From an uncultured Pelagibacteraceae bacterium (GTDB lineage: Bacteria > Pseudomonadota > Alphaproteobacteria > Pelagibacterales > Pelagibacteraceae), in assembly GCA_902587095.1 (NCBI GenBank), contig CACIJY010000001.1, positions 124,001-188,000 of the forward strand: DNA of 64,000 nt, read 5' to 3'. The first letter of the stretch is position 1, and every line of letters starts with the position of its first letter. A model generated the notes under the pieces. It ran no database searches. It was given only the letters and a program-made list of their open reading frames with translations, and was not told the origin of the DNA. This document shows positions 36,736-47,284 of the stretch, piece by piece. The position numbers and the translations under genes were made by a program.

Positions 36736-38291
36736 TAAATAAAATTTTTATTCTATTTAAGATTGCAAGAAAAATAGGCTCTTCAGACATTATAGAAATT
36801 GTGGATAGATCTCATAAAATTCCATTTTTTATCAAATTATTTTTTAATTTGGTCTCATTATCTTTAAGTAAAAAACAAAAAAAAACAGGTCGTACGGATG
36901 ATTTAAGTTCTACAATTCAAGATTTGGGGACTACTTTTATAAAACTTGGACAATTCTTAGCAACAAGACCGGATATCATCGGGGAAGAACTTACGAAAAA
37001 TTTAGAAAAATTGCAGGATAAATTGCCACCATTCTCAAAATCATTAGCTGAAAATATAATTAAGGAGGAACTTGGAGAGTTAACATCAAAAAATATAATT
37101 GAGTTCTCTGATCCTATTGCAGCGGCATCAATTGCACAAGTTCATAAAGCTAAGATAAACGAGGGTAATACCATTAAGGATGTAGCTATAAAAGTTTTAA
37201 GACCAAATATTAAAGAAATATTTAATTCAGAAATTGATGCAATAATGATGTTGGCTTATTTGATAGAAACGTTAATTCCAAAGACTAAAAGATTAAAATT
37301 AATTGAAGTTGTCTTTTTATTCAAAGAAATAACTAATCATGAAATGGACCTCAGATTTGAGGCAGCTGCAGCTAACGAATATTTAGAGAATACTAAAAAT
37401 GATTTAGGTTTTAATGTGCCTAAAATATATTGGAATTTTACTAGTGAAAGTGTGCTGACTTTAGATTGGGTTGATGGAATATCTATAAGAGAAAAAGATA
37501 AATTAATTGACAGTGGAAAAAATACTTCAAAAATTGCAACTGACTTAATACAACATTTTTTAAGACAAGCTGTTAGGGATGGTTTTTTTCATGCTGATAT
37601 GCATCAAGGAAATATTTTTATTAATTCATCAGGACAAATTGTACCAATAGATTTTGGAATTATGGGTAGAATTGATAAAATGAATAGGAGATATCTTGCT
37701 GAGATATTATTTGGTTTTGTAAGTCGAGATTATAAGAAAGTAGCTGAGGTTCATTTAGTTGCAGGATTAGTGCCTAAAAATGTTTCAGTTGATGAACTTG
37801 CTCAAGCGTTAAGATCAATTGGAGAACCAATATTTGGTCAAAGTGTTAAAGATATATCTGGTGGAAAATTATTAAAACAATTGTTTGATATTACTGAAAA
37901 ATTTAACATGCAAACACAGCCACAACTTCTGTTACTTCAAAAAACAATGGTAGTTGTTGAAGGGGTCTCAAGAAAGTTAGATCCAAATACTAATATATGG
38001 GAAACCTCAAGACCAGTACTAGAAAACTGGTTAAAAGAAACAAAAGATCCAATTAAAAATGTTGTGGACTCTTTAAAAGACTCTGCGGAGATTTTAAAAA
38101 AAATTCCAGAATTTCCAAAAGTTATGGAAAACGCAAACCAAGCTTTGGCATTTTTAGCTAGTGGTCAAATTCCGCAAAATACTAATTCTTATTCCTCACT
38201 AACTGAGAAGAAAAACGAGATGAAATCTCTGAGAAATCAAAGTATTATTGGTTTATTAATACTTGTTTTTTTAGGTGTCATAGTATTTTAA
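36732..38291 (+). CDS. ubiB: Ubiquinone biosynthesis ABC1-type kinase-like protein UbiB
   Basis: Atypical protein-kinase-like ATPase needed for ubiquinone synthesis, probably extracting quinone precursors from the membrane. The 519-residue protein has the KxGQ motif (IKLGQFLATRP) and the alanine-rich AAASIAQVHKA loop that replaces a glycine-rich loop, then the catalytic ADMHQGN and metal-binding DFGIMGR. Two hydrophobic helices near the C-terminus (the final one LLILVFLGVIVF) anchor it. Cotranslated with ubiE. Confidence 0.97.
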   Translation: MINKIFILFKIARKIGSSDIIEIVDRSHKIPFFIKLFFNLVSLSLSKKQKKTGRTDDLSSTIQDLGTTFIKLGQFLATRPDIIGEELTKNLEKLQDKLPPFSKSLAENIIKEELGELTSKNIIEFSDPIAAASIAQVHKAKINEGNTIKDVAIKVLRPNIKEIFNSEIDAIMMLAYLIETLIPKTKRLKLIEVVFLFKEITNHEMDLRFEAAAANEYLENTKNDLGFNVPKIYWNFTSESVLTLDWVDGISIREKDKLIDSGKNTSKIATDLIQHFLRQAVRDGFFHADMHQGNIFINSSGQIVPIDFGIMGRIDKMNRRYLAEILFGFVSRDYKKVAEVHLVAGLVPKNVSVDELAQALRSIGEPIFGQSVKDISGGKLLKQLFDITEKFNMQTQPQLLLLQKTMVVVEGVSRKLDPNTNIWETSRPVLENWLKETKDPIKNVVDSLKDSAEILKKIPEFPKVMENANQALAFLASGQIPQNTNSYSSLTEKKNEMKSLRNQSIIGLLILVFLGVIVF

Positions 38292-38297
38292 TTCAAT

Positions 38298-39506
38298 ATG
38301 AATTTTTTAGAAAAAAAAAAAATATTACTTATAATTTCTGGTGGAATAGCAGCTTACAAAGCTTTAGATTTAATCAGATCTCTCATAAAAATTCAGTGTG
38401 AAATTAAAACTATACTAACAAAAGGCGGTTCTGAATTTGTTACGCCTTTATCTATTGCTTCACTTTCAAAAAATAAAGTTTATTCAGATATATACTCCGT
38501 TGAAAATGAGTCTGAGATGGACCATATTTCCCTATCAAGATGGGCAGATTTAATACTTATAGCTCCAGCTACCTCAAATATTATTGCTAAGATGAGTCAA
38601 GGTATAAGTGATGATTTAGCAACAACTGTTGTTCAAGCATCTAATAAAAGCATATTTGTTTGTCCTGCTATGAACGTAAGAATGTGGGAACATACATCAA
38701 ACAAACAAAATTTAGAAAAAATTAAAAGCTATAATTACAGGATCATAGGGCCATTTAATGGAGAAATGGCATGCGGAGAATATGGTGATGGACGAATGGC
38801 TGATATAGAGTATATACTTAATGAACTTGATAATTATTTTAAATCCAAAAGCGATAATAAAAAATTTAGAGCAATTGTTACGGCAGGTCCTACACGAGAA
38901 TATATAGACCCAGTTAGATATATTTCAAACAGATCAAGTGGAAAGCAAGGCTACGAGATAGCAAAATCATTATTTAATAATGGTTTTGATACAACTTTAA
39001 TTTCTGGTCCATCAAAGCTTACCCCTGATCCAAACATTAATTTATTAAAAGTAAATACTGCTGAAGAAATGTATCAGAGGACAATAGAAAATTTACCGTG
39101 TGATGTTGCAATTTTTTGCGCAGCAGTAGGGGATTTTAAAGTAAAAAATTTAAGTGAAAATAAAATAAAAAAAAATAATGATTTAAAATTGGATTTCGAA
39201 AAAAATATAGATATTCTGAAGTTAATATCAAAAAGTAATAATAAACCAAAATTAGTCATAGGTTTTTCTGCAGAAACTGATAACTTACACTTAAATAGTA
39301 AACAAAAACTACAAAGTAAAGGTTGTGATTGGATAATAGCCAATGATGTTAGCAAAAATGATATTGGGTTTGACTCTGATTTTAATGAGGTTTCAATATT
39401 TTATAAAGATGAAAAAGTTGAAAATGAAAATATTTCTAAAACTTATAAATCAGTAGTAGCTGATGAAATTGTGAAAAGGATTATCAATCGGCTGAATTTG
39501 ATTTGA
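38298..39506 (+). CDS. coaBC: Bifunctional phosphopantothenoylcysteine synthetase/decarboxylase
   Basis: Two consecutive steps of CoA synthesis. The CoaC half (residues 1 to about 185) has the flavin-binding fold with SGGIAAYKAL, WADLILIAPATSN, PAMNVRMW and the catalytic cysteine loop GEMACGEYGDGRM. The CoaB half starts at AIVTAGPTREYIDPVRYISN and includes the AAVGDF segment. The 402-residue length is normal. Its stop overlaps the dut start by one base (TGATG). Confidence 0.97.
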   Translation: MNFLEKKKILLIISGGIAAYKALDLIRSLIKIQCEIKTILTKGGSEFVTPLSIASLSKNKVYSDIYSVENESEMDHISLSRWADLILIAPATSNIIAKMSQGISDDLATTVVQASNKSIFVCPAMNVRMWEHTSNKQNLEKIKSYNYRIIGPFNGEMACGEYGDGRMADIEYILNELDNYFKSKSDNKKFRAIVTAGPTREYIDPVRYISNRSSGKQGYEIAKSLFNNGFDTTLISGPSKLTPDPNINLLKVNTAEEMYQRTIENLPCDVAIFCAAVGDFKVKNLSENKIKKNNDLKLDFEKNIDILKLISKSNNKPKLVIGFSAETDNLHLNSKQKLQSKGCDWIIANDVSKNDIGFDSDFNEVSIFYKDEKVENENISKTYKSVVADEIVKRIINRLNLI

Positions 39507-39946
39507 TGGTCAAAATATTAATTAAAAAGACTTGTAAAGAAGTAATCACTCCAAAATACAAAACCGATGGCTCGTCTGGAGTGGATTTATCTGCATTTTT
39601 AGATAAAGAAGTTGTAATTAAACCAAACAGCTCAGAGTTAATTCCAACAGGGTTGCAAGTTGCAATACCTGAGGAATTGGAAATTCAAATAAGGCCTAGA
39701 TCAGGTTTGGCTGCAAAAGAAAGCATAGGTGTATTAAATTCTCCTGGCACTATAGATAGTGACTATAGAGGTGAATTAAAAATTATTTTATTCAATCATA
39801 GTAACAAAGATTTCATAATTAATAATGGTGATAGAATTGCTCAAATGGTTTTAGTTCCAATTCTTAAAATGGAATTTGAGGAAGTTGATAGTTTACCTGA
39901 CACTGTTAGAGGTCAAGGTGGTTTCGGGTCCACAGGAAAAAAATGA
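39506..39946 (+). CDS. dut: dUTP diphosphatase
   Basis: Homotrimeric dUTPase that prevents uracil incorporation and supplies dUMP. The 146-residue protein shows the five motifs, including GSSGVDLSA, RPRSGLAAKE, NSPGTIDSDYRGE, GDRIAQMV and the C-terminal RGQGGFGSTG. I prefer the ATG at 39506 over the TTG at 39503 in the track. Overlaps the next gene by 4 nt. Confidence 0.97.
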   Translation: MVKILIKKTCKEVITPKYKTDGSSGVDLSAFLDKEVVIKPNSSELIPTGLQVAIPEELEIQIRPRSGLAAKESIGVLNSPGTIDSDYRGELKIILFNHSNKDFIINNGDRIAQMVLVPILKMEFEEVDSLPDTVRGQGGFGSTGKK

Positions 39947-40668
39947 GCCTAACAAATAATGAAATAGAAAGATATTCGAGGCAAATTATTCTTAAAGATA
40001 TAGGTGTCAGTGGGCAAAAAAAACTTAAGAAATCAAAAGTTTTAATCGTAGGTCTTGGAGGACTAGGTTGTCCTGCGGCAGAATACTTGAGTAGAGCTGG
40101 AGTTGGAACAATAGGCTTAATTGATCATGATAAAGTTAGTTTATCAAATATTCATAGACAATCTATATTTACTGCTAGTGATATTAAAAAATATAAAGTT
40201 GATGTAGTAAAACAAAGAATAAAAAAAGTTAATTCTAACGTGAAAATAAAAAGTTTTAAGAAAAAAATTGACAATTTTAATATAAGAAAAATAATGAAAT
40301 CATTTGATATAATAATAGATGGTACCGATAACTTTAGTAGTAAATTTTTAATAAATAAATTTTCTAAAATATTAAGAAAAGTTTTTATCTCTGGAGCGAT
40401 TGGAAAATTTGATGGACATATTTTTGGTTTCAACTTTTCAAAAAAAACAAAACCTTGTTTGGAATCTTTTTACCAAGGTATACCTGTTGACGGTATACCC
40501 ACTTGTGAAGAAGATGGAGTAATTGGCACAGTTGCAGGTATAGTTGGAAATATTCAAGCAAATGAAGCAATTAAATATATTCTAGGCGTAGGAAGGCGTT
40601 TAAATGGCAAAGTTTTAATTATTAATTTGTTAAATTTAGAATTCAGAATATGTAATTTAGTAAAATAA
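39943..40668 (+). CDS. ThiF/MoeB-family adenylyltransferase
   Basis: E1-like enzyme that adenylates the C-terminus of a small sulfur-carrier protein (MoaD or ThiS). The 241 residues contain the nucleotide-binding loop VGLGGLGCPAAEYL near residue 35, the conserved RQSIF segment, and DGTDNFSSKFLINK. The CxxC zinc pairs of E. coli MoeB are not obvious, and the catalytic-cysteine region reads GIPTCEEDGV. Whether it serves molybdopterin or thiamine cannot be decided; no moa or thi genes are in the window. Confidence 0.88.
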   Translation: MSLTNNEIERYSRQIILKDIGVSGQKKLKKSKVLIVGLGGLGCPAAEYLSRAGVGTIGLIDHDKVSLSNIHRQSIFTASDIKKYKVDVVKQRIKKVNSNVKIKSFKKKIDNFNIRKIMKSFDIIIDGTDNFSSKFLINKFSKILRKVFISGAIGKFDGHIFGFNFSKKTKPCLESFYQGIPVDGIPTCEEDGVIGTVAGIVGNIQANEAIKYILGVGRRLNGKVLIINLLNLEFRICNLVK

Positions 40669-40669
40669 A

Positions 40670-41107
40670 ATGTTTAGGATATTATCTATATTATTTTTGT
40701 TACTTTTTTTTAATAATATAAAAGCAGATGAAAATTATTTTCTTTCTTTAAAATACAATAAGGTAAATGTAAGATATGGACCTGGATTAGATTATCCAAT
40801 TAAATTTGTATATTTAAAAAAAAATTTTCCAGTTGAAATAATTGATGAAAAAGAAAATTTTAGAAAAATTCTAGATTATAAAAATAATGGTGGATGGGTT
40901 CACAGGTCTCAGCTTAAAAAAAACAAATCATTAATTACACTTCAGGAAAAAATACTCTTTAAAAATTCTACAAAATATTCAACACCGATTGCAGTAATTA
41001 AAAGCGGTAGATTATTGATTGTTAAAAAAGAAGAAAAAAAATGGTTTAAAGTGGAAACTGGAAACTATGTGGGATGGATTAATAATGAATATTTGTGGGG
41101 AAACTAG
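40670..41107 (+). CDS. Exported bacterial SH3-domain protein
   Basis: A 145-residue protein with signal peptide (MFRILSILFLLLFFNNIKA) and two SH3b-type repeats: KYNKVNVRYGPGLDYPIK with GGWVHRSQL, and KNSTKYSTPIAVIKSGR with YVGWINNEYLW. SH3b domains of this kind usually bind peptidoglycan or periplasmic partners. The family is frequent in alphaproteobacteria with unknown function. It ends the ubiE-to-SH3 run and overlaps the convergent DUF2061 gene by 4 nt. Confidence 0.87.
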   Translation: MFRILSILFLLLFFNNIKADENYFLSLKYNKVNVRYGPGLDYPIKFVYLKKNFPVEIIDEKENFRKILDYKNNGGWVHRSQLKKNKSLITLQEKILFKNSTKYSTPIAVIKSGRLLIVKKEEKKWFKVETGNYVGWINNEYLWGN

Positions 41108-41349
41108 GACTTTTTACTTTTGCTTGCCCACCACTTATCAAGCACAAAGTACCAAACTGAATTTGCTATTGGTTCAACAATTGCATCTGTTAGGGCAATC
41201 ATAAAAGATACATCTGCTACAAGCATTAATACTGTAATAGCAATTGCAAAGTGACCAATTGTATAAACAATTGTTCTTAATATTGAGCCTTTGTTATTTT
41301 TGTAAACGTCTCTACTTACCTCAAATATACCTTTGGTAAATTCAGTCAT
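41104..41349 (-). CDS. DUF2061 small membrane protein
   Basis: An 81-residue protein with two hydrophobic segments (TIVYTIGHFAIAITVLMLV and FMIALTDAIVEPIANSVWYF) and the family's late tryptophan-rich DKWWAS end. DUF2061 proteins have no established function. Start and the upstream oxygenase stop share one base, so it is the last gene of the katG-oxygenase-DUF2061 operon and may be produced under peroxide or iron control. Confidence 0.8.
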   Translation of the reverse strand: MTEFTKGIFEVSRDVYKNNKGSILRTIVYTIGHFAIAITVLMLVADVSFMIALTDAIVEPIANSVWYFVLDKWWASKSKKS

Positions 41350-41960
41350 TACTTAAATGGACTGTCTAAAACACACGCTACTAGGTGTATTCTCGCTTGC
41401 TCCCCTCCGTTAAAAAAATTATGGTATTTAGTATTATTTGTAATCCATACCCTGCCATCAGCTGGCAAATGTTTTGCGACGTTTTCGATTACCATCGAAC
41501 AACCTGGGTTTGTTATTATTGGTACATGCAATCTGCACTCTGGATCTTTGTGCCAACTTAAAGTAGATCTTGGTTCCTTTAATAATAATCTTACTCTTCC
41601 TAACTTAAACTTTTTACTTAAAGTTTCATAAACTTCTTTAAAATATGTTTTTTCAAATTCCGGTAAAAGTTTAGTATATTTAGATTCTTCAATTTCTACA
41701 TCTCTTGAAACTTCTTTTCCTGTCTCATCTGCTATAGTCCAATATTTGCCTCTAATGTTGTTGCCTTTAATAGAATTTTCATCATTAGGTATCTGGTTAA
41801 GTGGGATTGCACCAAAGTGTGTAACTCCTGGTGAATTAAACTTTTTTTCTTCAAGAATTTGGTCTAAATCAGCTCTAAGTTTTTCAATATCAAATTTTAA
41901 ATTAGGCACTTCGTAGAAGTCTTCAAAGCTTACTTTTGGTGTATTAATTGCAGTTTCCAT
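41349..41960 (-). CDS. Aspartyl/asparaginyl beta-hydroxylase-like 2OG-Fe(II) oxygenase
   Basis: Predicted 2-oxoglutarate- and iron-dependent hydroxylase of 203 residues. The double-stranded beta-helix carries HxD in TLSWHKDPECRLHVPI near residues 132-147, ITNPGCSMVI, and the distal His with the 2OG-binding Arg in ARIHLVAC near residues 190-197. The N-terminal 100 residues are not recognised. Substrate unknown. It follows katG by 4 nt, so an iron enzyme lies in the same operon as a haem peroxidase under an apparent Irr-type promoter. Confidence 0.83.
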   Translation of the reverse strand: METAINTPKVSFEDFYEVPNLKFDIEKLRADLDQILEEKKFNSPGVTHFGAIPLNQIPNDENSIKGNNIRGKYWTIADETGKEVSRDVEIEESKYTKLLPEFEKTYFKEVYETLSKKFKLGRVRLLLKEPRSTLSWHKDPECRLHVPIITNPGCSMVIENVAKHLPADGRVWITNNTKYHNFFNGGEQARIHLVACVLDSPFK

Positions 41961-41964
41961 TTTA

Positions 41965-44211
<2,247 letters not shown>

Positions 44212-44217
44212 TTATAT

Positions 44218-44234
44218 TTTATAATAATTCTAAA
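44218..44234. promoter_or_regulatory. ICE-like (Irr) operator 1 at katG
   Basis: Minus-strand reading TTTAGAATTATTATAAA differs at one position from the near-palindromic ICE form TTTAGAATNATTCTAAA as I recall it for Irr. It overlaps the katG -10. Confidence 0.6.
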
Positions 44235-44246
44235 TAAATTTGTCAA
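44218..44246 (-). promoter_or_regulatory. katG promoter
   Basis: Minus strand TTGACA (44241-44246), 17-nt spacer, TATAAA (44218-44223): a near-consensus sigma-70 promoter. A 7-nt SD AAGGAGA (44203-44209) precedes the ATG by 3 nt. The ICE-like box covers the -10 and most of the spacer, a position suited to repression. Confidence 0.75.
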
Positions 44247-44249
44247 CAG

Positions 44250-44266
44250 TTTAGAACTATTATAAT
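44250..44266. promoter_or_regulatory. ICE-like operator 2 at katG
   Basis: Plus-strand TTTAGAACTATTATAAT, three differences from the same consensus, lies just upstream of the -35 box. Together with operator 1 it brackets the -35 element. Confidence 0.45.
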
Positions 44267-44278
44267 GTAGAAATTGAA

Positions 44279-44698
44279 TTAAGATTTGTCGTCTTCGACT
44301 TTAACAAGTACTTCAACTGACTTGATTTTTTTTCCAGGAATTCTTGTATTAATTTTAACTGGCTCAACATCTGCATCATCTATATCTATTAAATCTTTTT
44401 GGGTCTCATCATAGAAATGGTGGTGATGCGACGTATTGGTATCAAAATAACTTTGATCGGAGTTAATTGGTATCTCTTTTAAATAACCTTTATTTTTAAA
44501 TGCATGAACTGTGTTATAAACAGTTGCAAGTGAAATTTTGTCGTTTGTTGACTTGCTTATTCTTTTAACAAGTTCGTTAATTGTAAAATGAAAAGTCTTT
44601 TGTGTATTAAACAGAACTTCGCAAATTTTTATTCTTTGTTTTGTTGGTCTTAAGCCGGAACTTCTTAATTTTTCAATATATTGGCTATTATTTAACAT
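44279..44698 (-). CDS. irr: Irr-type Fur-family transcriptional regulator
   Basis: Haem/iron-responsive regulator of the Irr branch of the Fur family, 139 residues. The winged helix is at residues 1-85 (LRPTKQRIKICEVLF, ISLATVYNTVHAFKNKGYL). Diagnostic is SYFDTNTSHHHHFYDE near residues 83-98: the histidine run (His91-94) is the haem-responsive motif of Irr, distinguishing it from Fur and PerR. It is 79 nt upstream of katG on the same strand and carries its own ICE-like operator, so it probably controls katG and itself. The fabA gene diverges from it. Confidence 0.92.
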   Translation of the reverse strand: MLNNSQYIEKLRSSGLRPTKQRIKICEVLFNTQKTFHFTINELVKRISKSTNDKISLATVYNTVHAFKNKGYLKEIPINSDQSYFDTNTSHHHHFYDETQKDLIDIDDADVEPVKINTRIPGKKIKSVEVLVKVEDDKS

Positions 44699-44703
44699 AG
44701 TAA

Positions 44704-44720
44704 TTTATAACTATTCTAAA
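44704..44720. promoter_or_regulatory. ICE-like operator at irr (irr-fabA gap)
   Basis: Minus-strand TTTAGAATAGTTATAAA, two differences from the ICE consensus, 5 nt upstream of the irr ATG in the divergent gap to fabA. Its location suggests autoregulation of irr and might also affect fabA. Confidence 0.5.
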
Positions 44721-44770
44721 CTAAATCTATATTATATTTTTGTTAAATCAAGTATTAAGGATATCGAAAA

Positions 44771-45271
44771 ATGAAAAAAAGCTCATACACTTACGACGAT
44801 CTAATCAGTTGTGCTAATGGTGATCTTTTTGGTCCAGGAAACGCAAAATTACCTGCACCTCCAATGTTGATGTTTGATAGAATCACAGAAATTAGTGAAA
44901 ACAAAGGTGAATTTGGTAAAGGATTTATTGTTGCTGAATTAGATATAAAAGATAGTCTATGGTTTTTTGACTGTCATTTCAAAAAAGATCCTGTAATGCC
45001 AGGATGTCTTGGATTAGATGCCATGTGGCAGCTTGTAGGGTTTTATTTGGGATGGTTAGGAAATCCTGGAAGAGGAAGAGCTCTAGGAGTTAACACGGTA
45101 AAGTTTACTGGCGAAGTTCTTAAAAATGTCAAAAAAGCAGTTTATGAGATTAATATGAAAAGAGTTCTTATAAAAGAAGGCACTACTGTCGGTTTAGCAA
45201 ATGGAATTTTGCTCGCAGATGGCAAAAAAATTTACTCAACAGAAAACTTAAAAGTAGGTTTATTTAAATAA
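44771..45271 (+). CDS. fabA: 3-hydroxydecanoyl-ACP dehydratase/isomerase
   Basis: Introduces the double bond of unsaturated fatty acids by dehydrating 3-hydroxydecanoyl-ACP and isomerising trans-2 to cis-3. The 166-residue hotdog protein has the active-site His in [17 protein letters not shown] near residue 75 and the catalytic Asp in LGLDAMWQ. The pair fabA-fabB marks the anaerobic pathway. Its stop and the fabB start share one base (TAATG). Confidence 0.97.
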   Translation: MKKSSYTYDDLISCANGDLFGPGNAKLPAPPMLMFDRITEISENKGEFGKGFIVAELDIKDSLWFFDCHFKKDPVMPGCLGLDAMWQLVGFYLGWLGNPGRGRALGVNTVKFTGEVLKNVKKAVYEINMKRVLIKEGTTVGLANGILLADGKKIYSTENLKVGLFK

Positions 45272-46482
45272 TGAAAAGAGTTGTTGTAACAGGGATAGGG
45301 GTTGTTTCTTGTTTAGGTAACAATCAAGAGGAAGTTTATCAATCACTATTAAATTCAAAATCAGGAATTTCTTTTTCAGAAGAATACAAAGAATACAATT
45401 TAAAGAGCCACGTGCATGGTAAGCCAAATATTAATCTCGAAGATCATGTGGATAGAAAATTTATAAGATTTATGGGACCAGGATCAGCTTATAACTATAT
45501 TTCTATGGCAGAGGCAGTAAAAGACTCTGGCTTAGAGGAAAAAGATGTAAGTAACACTTCAACTGGTATGATTATGGGATCTGGTGGCCCGTCTATTGAA
45601 AATGTTATTTTAGCAGCAGATAAAACAAGAGCAAAAAGTCCAAAACGTATGGGACCTTTTATTGTTCCTAGAACAATGTCCAGCACAGCATCAGCAACCT
45701 TGGCTGTTCCATTTAAGATTAAAGGGATTAATTATACAATCAGTTCAGCATGTGCAACAAGTGGCCATTGTATTGGTAATGCTATGGAAATAATTCAATT
45801 AGGAAAACAAAAAATAATTTTTGCTGGTGGAAGTGATGAAGTGCATTTTGCAATGACAGCAATGTTTGATGCAATGACTGCTCTATCTTCTAAATATAAT
45901 GATACTCCTGAAAAAGCATCAAGACCTTATGATAAAACAAGAGATGGTTTCGTTATATCTGGTGGAGGTGGAGTTTTGGTTTTAGAAGAGTATGAACACG
46001 CAAAAGCAAGAGGTGCAAAAATTTACGGAGAATTAACTGGTTATGGTGCTACATCTGATGGTTACGATATGGTTGCTCCATCAGGGGAAGGAGCAGTTAG
46101 ATGTATGCAGATGGCATTAAGCACGACAAAAAATAAAATCGATTATATAAATACTCATGGAACATCTACTCCGGTTGGAGATATAACAGAATTAAAAGCA
46201 GTTGGAGAGGCTTTTAAAGATTACAAACCAAAAATAAGTTCAACTAAATCTTTAGCTGGTCACTCTTTAGGCGCAACCTCGGTTCATGAGGCAGTTTATA
46301 GTTTAATAATGATGAAAAATAAGTTTATTGCTGCATCTGCAAATATTCAAGATATGGACGATGAAGCAAAAAATTACCCAATAGTAACTAAGGTTGAAAA
46401 AGATGTTAATTTAAATTCTGTAATGTCTAACAGTTTTGGTTTTGGTGGAACTAATGCCACTTTAGTATTTGAAAAGGTTTAA
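45271..46482 (+). CDS. fabB: 3-oxoacyl-ACP synthase I
   Basis: Elongating beta-ketoacyl-ACP synthase, needed to extend cis-3-decenoyl-ACP. The 403-residue thiolase-fold enzyme has nucleophilic Cys in [16 protein letters not shown] near residue 160 and catalytic histidines in [11 protein letters not shown] and [13 protein letters not shown]. Cotranscribed between fabA and fabI. Confidence 0.97.
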   Translation: MKRVVVTGIGVVSCLGNNQEEVYQSLLNSKSGISFSEEYKEYNLKSHVHGKPNINLEDHVDRKFIRFMGPGSAYNYISMAEAVKDSGLEEKDVSNTSTGMIMGSGGPSIENVILAADKTRAKSPKRMGPFIVPRTMSSTASATLAVPFKIKGINYTISSACATSGHCIGNAMEIIQLGKQKIIFAGGSDEVHFAMTAMFDAMTALSSKYNDTPEKASRPYDKTRDGFVISGGGGVLVLEEYEHAKARGAKIYGELTGYGATSDGYDMVAPSGEGAVRCMQMALSTTKNKIDYINTHGTSTPVGDITELKAVGEAFKDYKPKISSTKSLAGHSLGATSVHEAVYSLIMMKNKFIAASANIQDMDDEAKNYPIVTKVEKDVNLNSVMSNSFGFGGTNATLVFEKV

Positions 46483-46484
46483 TA

Positions 46485-47270
46485 ATGAGTTTGATGAAAG
46501 GTAAAAAAGGATTGATCATGGGTGTTGCTAACGAACGATCAATTGCTTGGGGGATTTCTCAAAAACTTGCAGAAGCAGGAGCAGAACTTGCATTTACCTA
46601 TTTAGGTGATGCGCTAAAGAAAAGAGTTGTTCCTTTAGCAGGAAAATTAAATTCAAATGTTACTTTTAGTTGTGATGTTGAGAAAAAAGAGGAAGTAATA
46701 AAATTATTTGAAGATATAAAATCTAAATGGGGAGAAATAGATTTTGTAGTTCACGCAATTGCATTTTCAGATAAATCCGAATTATCAGGTGAATATCTAA
46801 ATACAACTAGAGAAAACTTTTTAAGAAGCATGTTGATTTCTTGTTTCTCATTTACAGAAGTTGCAAAAGAAGCATCTAAAATTATGAAACAAGGTGGAAG
46901 TATGATTACCTTAAGTTATGAAGCTAATAAAGCTATTCCAAATTATAATGTGATGGGTGTATGTAAAGCTGCACTTGAAGCAAGTGTTAAATATCTTGCA
47001 AGAGACTTAGGTTCAAAAGGTATAAGAATTAATGCAATTAGTGCAGGTCCAATCAAAACTTTAGCAGCATCAGCAATTGGAGATGCAAAATTTTTATATA
47101 AATGGAACGCTGATCATTCCTTTCTGAAAAGAAACGTTGATAATCTTGATGTTGGAAATTCTGCTTTATATCTACTAAGCGATATGGCTGGTGGTGTTAC
47201 AGGTGAGATACATTATGTTGATGCTGGTTATAATAAGGTAGGAATGCCAGATCCAAAAAATATTACTTAG
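46485..47270 (+). CDS. fabI: Enoyl-ACP reductase (NADH)
   Basis: Final reductive step of each fatty-acid elongation cycle. The 261-residue SDR-like protein has the FabI-type nucleotide loop MGVANERSIAWGIS near residue 12 and the active-site Tyr and Lys in YNVMGVCKAALEA (Tyr-6 residues-Lys). It follows fabB by 2 nt. Presence of FabI implies the triclosan-target type of reductase rather than FabK or FabV. Confidence 0.97.
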   Translation: MSLMKGKKGLIMGVANERSIAWGISQKLAEAGAELAFTYLGDALKKRVVPLAGKLNSNVTFSCDVEKKEEVIKLFEDIKSKWGEIDFVVHAIAFSDKSELSGEYLNTTRENFLRSMLISCFSFTEVAKEASKIMKQGGSMITLSYEANKAIPNYNVMGVCKAALEASVKYLARDLGSKGIRINAISAGPIKTLAASAIGDAKFLYKWNADHSFLKRNVDNLDVGNSALYLLSDMAGGVTGEIHYVDAGYNKVGMPDPKNIT

Positions 47271-47284
47271 ATCTTTAAAAAAAG